Source: Gemmatimonadota bacterium
GTDB taxonomy: Bacteria; Gemmatimonadota; Gemmatimonadetes; Longimicrobiales; Longimicrobiaceae
NCBI GenBank assembly: GCA_028287185.1
Contig: JAQBQD010000155.1
Span: 1-33,608, forward strand
Length of the DNA stretch: 33,608 nt
Reading direction: 5' to 3'
Positions within the stretch are counted from its first letter, which is position 1. Each line of letters opens with the position of its first letter. The translations under genes and the position numbers were made by a program. Below, piece by piece: positions 30,438-33,608 of this stretch. The notes beneath the pieces were generated by a model that was given only the letters and a program-made list of their open reading frames with translations, was not told the DNA's origin and ran no database searches.

Positions 30438-30467
30438 CGGCCGGGGCTTGAAGGCGAGCCCCGGCCG
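30438..30467 (+). terminator. Terminator-like hairpin
   Basis: CGGCCGGGGCT and AGCCCCGGCCG form a perfect 11-bp stem with an 8-base loop, starting 11 bases past the stop of the upstream gene. No T-run follows, so termination strength is uncertain. Confidence 0.5.
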
Positions 30468-30539
30468 CGCCAGCTTCAGGGATCGCGGGATGCCGGTCGC
30501 GGCGTCCCGTCTTCCAGCCACGCGCGGAGACCCGGGCCA

Positions 30540-30908
30540 ATGAGCAGCGAGCAGGCGACGGAGCAGCCCCCGACCGAGGAGCACGCCGCGGGATGCGGGT
30601 GCGCCGTGCATGGCGACGGCCGCCGCGCCGCCGGCGTGGACCCCGCCATCAAGGACCGCAGCCTCAAGCGCCTGCGCCGCATCGAGGGCCAGGTGCGCGG
30701 GCTGCAGCGCATGGTGGAGGAGGAGCGCTACTGCGCCGACGTGCTCACGCAGATCGCCTCCGTGCACGAGGCGCTGCGGGGCGTGGGGCGCGAGCTCATG
30801 CGCAACCACCTGCGCCACTGCGCCGCCCAGGCCATCCGCGGCGGCGACGAGCAGGCCGAGGCCATGTACGACGAGATCATCGACCTCATGTACCGACACG
30901 TGCGTTGA
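30540..30908 (+). CDS. CsoR/FrmR-family metal-sensing repressor
   Basis: This is a 122-residue all-helical DNA-binding repressor of the DUF156 family. The core (about 38-122) has KDRSLKRLRRIEGQVRGLQRMV, ERYCADVLTQIASVHEALRG and NHLRHCAAQAI. The three copper-ligand positions of CsoR are present as Cys65, His90 and Cys94, with the same 25- and 4-residue spacings as Cys36, His61 and Cys65 of mycobacterial CsoR. That makes a Cu(I)-type sensor more likely than a persulfide (CstR) or formaldehyde (FrmR) sensor. The N-terminal 30 residues are unusual, with a Cys-Gly-Cys...His cluster (AAGCGCAVHGDG) that may bind metal. No copper-export gene is adjacent. The ATG at 30540 has GGAG about 10 bases upstream. 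Confidence 0.85.
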   Translation: MSSEQATEQPPTEEHAAGCGCAVHGDGRRAAGVDPAIKDRSLKRLRRIEGQVRGLQRMVEEERYCADVLTQIASVHEALRGVGRELMRNHLRHCAAQAIRGGDEQAEAMYDEIIDLMYRHVR

Positions 30909-30983
30909 CGCCGGTCAACGGTCACGGGATCGACCCGGGGTGTGATCGTCATTCGGTGGTCGATAGGGGATGATCGGTGGATT

Positions 30984-31035
30984 CTGCGAAGAGGGGCGGT
31001 TCCAGACCTCGGGACCGTCCCCTCGCTTTCTCGTG
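30984..31035 (+). terminator. Terminator after the CsoR-like gene
   Basis: GCGAAGAGGGGCGGT pairs imperfectly with ACCGTCCCCTCGC around a 13-base loop, then CTTTCTCG follows. It lies about 80 bases past the csoR-like stop. The right arm (CCGTCCCCTCG) is nearly the same as in the terminator at 31651-31700. Confidence 0.55.
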
Positions 31036-31195
31036 GACCGGACGGGGATTCGATACGGGTCGGATGCCGATTCGAGGAGGGGCCGTGGCGCGTCTGGCGG
31101 GGCGCGGCGGCGGGGGGTAAGATGGGAGCAGGCGGTCGGGGCGGCGTCCCGCGCTCCCGGCCGCGCGATGAACCCGAGCGGAAGCGAGGTCGGCC

Positions 31196-31552
31196 ATGAA
31201 GCACACAGGACTGCCCGAGAAGTTCACGCGCCTGGGCACGGGACAGGACGGCCGCGAGTACATCCAGTGCACCCGCACCGGCGACGTGCTGGTGCGCACC
31301 GGGGACGCGGACTGGAGCCACTTCGCCGACGGCGGCGAGTGGCGGTCGCACACCGCGCCGCAGCTCTATCCCGCGCTGGTGCACCTGACGCGCGCCCTCA
31401 AGGACGTGGGCAGCCACGAGCAGGTGGAGCACCAGTCCGCCAGCCTGCGCAGCGCCCTGGACCTGCTGGACGAGCTCCGCTCCACCATCCAGGAGCGCAT
31501 CGGCGAGCTGGAGACGGGTGACGCGCGCCTCGTCGCTCCCGTCGGCGGATGA
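31196..31552 (+). CDS. Small hypothetical protein with C-terminal coiled coil
   Basis: This is a 118-residue cytosolic-looking protein. ATG follows GAGG at 7 bases. Residues 1-60 form a compact, aromatic-containing part (KFTRLGTGQDGREYIQCTRT, DADWSHFADGGEWRSH), and residues about 65-108 form an amphipathic helix with heptad-like spacing (LRSALDLLDELRSTIQERIGEL). There is no signal peptide and only one cysteine. I recognise no family. It stands alone between two terminators. Confidence 0.6.
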   Translation: MKHTGLPEKFTRLGTGQDGREYIQCTRTGDVLVRTGDADWSHFADGGEWRSHTAPQLYPALVHLTRALKDVGSHEQVEHQSASLRSALDLLDELRSTIQERIGELETGDARLVAPVGG

Positions 31553-31650
31553 TCGCTGGTTGGTAGAGCCAACGATCTCGATGCCCGGAGCGCCGGGCAA
31601 TCGTGGGATGGAGCCAACGCTGATCGTCCAGCGTGGCGGTCGGATCCGAT

Positions 31651-31700
31651 CGAAAGACGAGGGGACGGAGCAATCGCGCTCCGTCCCCTCGTCTTTTTCG
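31651..31700. terminator. Strong bidirectional rho-independent terminator
   Basis: AAAGACGAGGGGACGGAG pairs perfectly (18 bp) with CTCCGTCCCCTCGTCTTT around an 8-base loop, with TTTTT on the plus strand and AAA before the stem, giving TTT on the minus strand. It lies between the convergent small gene (stop 31552) and the M3 peptidase gene (stop 31745). Confidence 0.85.
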
Positions 31701-31744
31701 ATCCACGAATCCGTCGGCGTGGTTCTGCCGAGTCCGCCCGCGCG

Positions 31745-33608
31745 TCAGTCCCCGACGCCCGCGCCGGACTCGGCTTCCACGCCCAGGTTGCGGCGCAGCA
31801 GGGGGGAGGGGTCGGGATCGCGGCCCATGAACTCGCGGAACAGCTCCGCCGGCTCGTCGCTGTCGCCGCGGGAGAGCACGGCGTCCACGAAGTCGCGTCC
31901 CGTCTCGCGGTTGAAGATGCCGTCGCGCTGGAAGCGGGTGAACGCGTCCGCGTCCAGCACCTCGGACCACAGGTAGCTGTAGTAGCCCGCCGCGTAGTCC
32001 CCCGCGAAGACGTGCGTGAAGCCGGTGACGAAGTGGTTGCGCGCGAACTCCGGGCGCACGGCGAAGCGCGCCATGATCTGCTGCGCGCGCTCGGTGGGAT
32101 CTCCGTCCGTCTCGGGATCGAAGTCCACGTGCAGCTCCAGGTCCAGCGTGCCCAGGCTGAGCTGCCGCATCTGGAAGTCGGCGCCGCGGAAGGTGCGCGC
32201 GGCCAGCATGCGCTCGTACAGGTCGCCGGGAATCGGCTCGCCCGTCTTCCAGTGCCGGGCGAAAAGGTCCAGCGCCTCGCGCTCCCACGCCCAGTTCTCC
32301 AGGATCTGCGAGGGAAGCTCCACCCAGTCGGTGGTGACGTGCGTGCCGGCCAGCGACGAGATCTCCACCCGGCTCAGGATGTGGTGCAGCAGGTGGCCGA
32401 ACTCGTGGAAGACGGTGCCCACCTCCTGGTGTGTGAGCAGCGCCGGCCGCTCGCCCTCGGCCGGAGACAGGTTGCCGACGACGAGGCCCAGGTGCGGCGC
32501 GAAGCCCTCCGGACGCGGGCCGCCCGTCACCAGGCCGTTCATCCACGCCCCCGAGCGCTTGGACTCGCGCGGGTGCCAGTCGGTGTAGAAGGAGCCCAGC
32601 AGCGCACCCTCCTCGTCCCGCACCTCGTAGAAGCGCACGTCGGGATGCCACACCGCCTCGTTGGGCGTCTCGGCCACCGTCACCCCGAACAGGCGCCGGG
32701 TGATCTCGAAAAGGCCCGCCAGGACGTTCGGAAGCGGGAAGTACGGGCGGAGCTGCTCCTCCTCCAGGTCGAAGCGCGCGCGGCGCATGTGCTCGGCCAC
32801 GAAGGCGGTGTCCCACGGCTCCAGGCGCACGATGCCCAGCTCGTCGCGCGCGAACGCCACCATCTCCTCCACCTCCTGCTCCCAGACCGGCCGCGTACGG
32901 TCCGCCAGGTCGCGCTCGAACGCCACCGCCCGGCCACCGCTGCCCGCCATGCTGTCCTCCAGCACGTAGTCGGCGTAGTCGCGAAAGCCCAGCAGCTCGG
33001 CCAGCTCGCGCCGCAGCTTCAGGATGCGGCGCACCAGCGGCCGGTTGTCGTGGGGTTCCTGCGCCGCGCGGTTCACGTAGGCGGTCTGCATGCGCCGCCG
33101 CAGGTCGCGGTTCTCGGCGTACTGCATGAAGGGCTGGTACGATGGAAGCTGCAGCGTGAAGCGCCACCCCTCCACCCCACGCGCGTCGGCCGCCGCCCGC
33201 GCCTGGTTCAGCGCGCTCGCCGGCAGGCCGGCCAGGTCCGCCGGGTCGCGCACCACCAGCTCGAAGGCGTTGGTGGAGTCCAGCGTGTGGTTGGCGAACT
33301 GCGACTGCGCCTGCGACAGCTCCACCCGCAGCGCCTCCACACGGGCCTTGTCGCCGGGCGGCAGGTCGGCGCCGGCGCGCACGAACTCGCGCACCGTCTT
33401 GTCCAGGTGCCGCCGGCGGATGCCCGTGAGCGCCGCCGCCTCGGGCGTGGCCGCGAACTCCTCGATGGCGCGCCACAGTCCCGGGTTCAGCGGCAGGCGG
33501 GCGTAGAAGGCCGAGAACTCGGGGACGATGGTGTCGTACGCCTCGCGCAGCTCGGGGCTGCTCAGCGCGCCGTTCAGGTGCGCCACGGGGCGGATCACGC
33601 GGCTCAGG
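31745..33608 (-). CDS. M3-family zinc oligopeptidase, OpdA/PrlC-like (5' end beyond window)
   Basis: At least 620 residues are visible, and the frame is still open at the right edge. Compared with OpdA/PrlC-type enzymes the first 60-70 residues are missing; the visible part starts at [20 protein letters not shown], a standard internal family motif. The zinc-binding motif [11 protein letters not shown] is intact (HEFGH at 32393-32407), followed by the downstream [20 protein letters not shown] segment with its conserved Glu and the C-terminal [17 protein letters not shown] region of the M3 fold. The enzyme cleaves short peptides (oligopeptidase A type), probably in the cytosol. The GTG at 33598 is not used as start because family similarity continues upstream. 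Terminator at 31651-31700. Confidence 0.93.
   Translation of the reverse strand, partial: LSRVIRPVAHLNGALSSPELREAYDTIVPEFSAFYARLPLNPGLWRAIEEFAATPEAAALTGIRRRHLDKTVREFVRAGADLPPGDKARVEALRVELSQAQSQFANHTLDSTNAFELVVRDPADLAGLPASALNQARAAADARGVEGWRFTLQLPSYQPFMQYAENRDLRRRMQTAYVNRAAQEPHDNRPLVRRILKLRRELAELLGFRDYADYVLEDSMAGSGGRAVAFERDLADRTRPVWEQEVEEMVAFARDELGIVRLEPWDTAFVAEHMRRARFDLEEEQLRPYFPLPNVLAGLFEITRRLFGVTVAETPNEAVWHPDVRFYEVRDEEGALLGSFYTDWHPRESKRSGAWMNGLVTGGPRPEGFAPHLGLVVGNLSPAEGERPALLTHQEVGTVFHEFGHLLHHILSRVEISSLAGTHVTTDWVELPSQILENWAWEREALDLFARHWKTGEPIPGDLYERMLAARTFRGADFQMRQLSLGTLDLELHVDFDPETDGDPTERAQQIMARFAVRPEFARNHFVTGFTHVFAGDYAAGYYSYLWSEVLDADAFTRFQRDGIFNRETGRDFVDAVLSRGDSDEPAELFREFMGRDPDPSPLLRRNLGVEAESGAGVGD

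Noticed and set aside
1-33608. CRISPR arrays, tRNA or rRNA genes, insertion sequences, integrases, phage genes
   Set aside because: I looked for regular spacer-repeat patterns, cloverleaf-like stems, transposase motifs and terminal inverted repeats and found none I could support.

Overview
This is about 33.6 kb of very GC-rich bacterial chromosome with tightly packed genes. The organism is most likely a Gemmatimonadota bacterium of the Longimicrobium type. That is inferred from the base composition, the short secreted proteins that join a carboxypeptidase-regulatory-like domain to a TonB-plug-like region, the small outer-membrane barrels and the ergothioneine genes. No rRNA or tRNA gene was recognised to confirm it. 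I see no CRISPR array, insertion sequence, phage gene or attachment site.

Layout: (a) 1-2007, minus strand: a putative surface-fibre operon with a pilin-like subunit, a chaperone-like Ig-fold protein and a COG1470-like protein cut by the left edge. Two hairpins sit before the second gene. (b) 2803-6216, minus: a single 1137-residue protein joining a GH18-like hydrolase, a NodB-type deacetylase and a processive family-2 glycosyltransferase. (c) 6802-8552, plus: a KhtT/KhtU-type K+/H+ antiporter pair, followed by two small exported or membrane proteins (8811-9515). (d) 9648-10997, minus: two small outer-membrane beta-barrel proteins. (e) 11555-13378, plus: a FakA-FakB fusion for fatty-acid phosphorylation. 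(f) 13503-15472, minus: a frameshifted small gene and two tandem plug-only TonB-receptor-like paralogues.

(g) 15835-23987 is the most interesting block. On the minus strand lie egtB, egtD and egtA for ergothioneine synthesis, with a DHA2-type MFS exporter upstream on the same strand. Divergent from the exporter are an ABC ATPase and a substrate-binding-protein/permease fusion of the betaine/EgtU type. Together they look like a make, export and import locus for ergothioneine. The transporter assignments are inference from context. EgtC- and EgtE-type enzymes are not in the window.

(h) 24344-25039, minus: a YkuD_2-type murein L,D-transpeptidase with no visible signal peptide. (i) 25403-29751, plus: the classic MoxR ATPase, DUF58 and TgpA-like transglutaminase operon. 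(j) 29884-31552, plus: an unknown two-part protein, a CsoR-family metal sensor with an added Cys-x-Cys-x-x-His N-terminus, and a small coiled-coil protein. (k) 31745-33608, minus: an M3 oligopeptidase cut by the right edge. GC-rich hairpins separate most transcription units, and the best terminator lies between the last two convergent genes.
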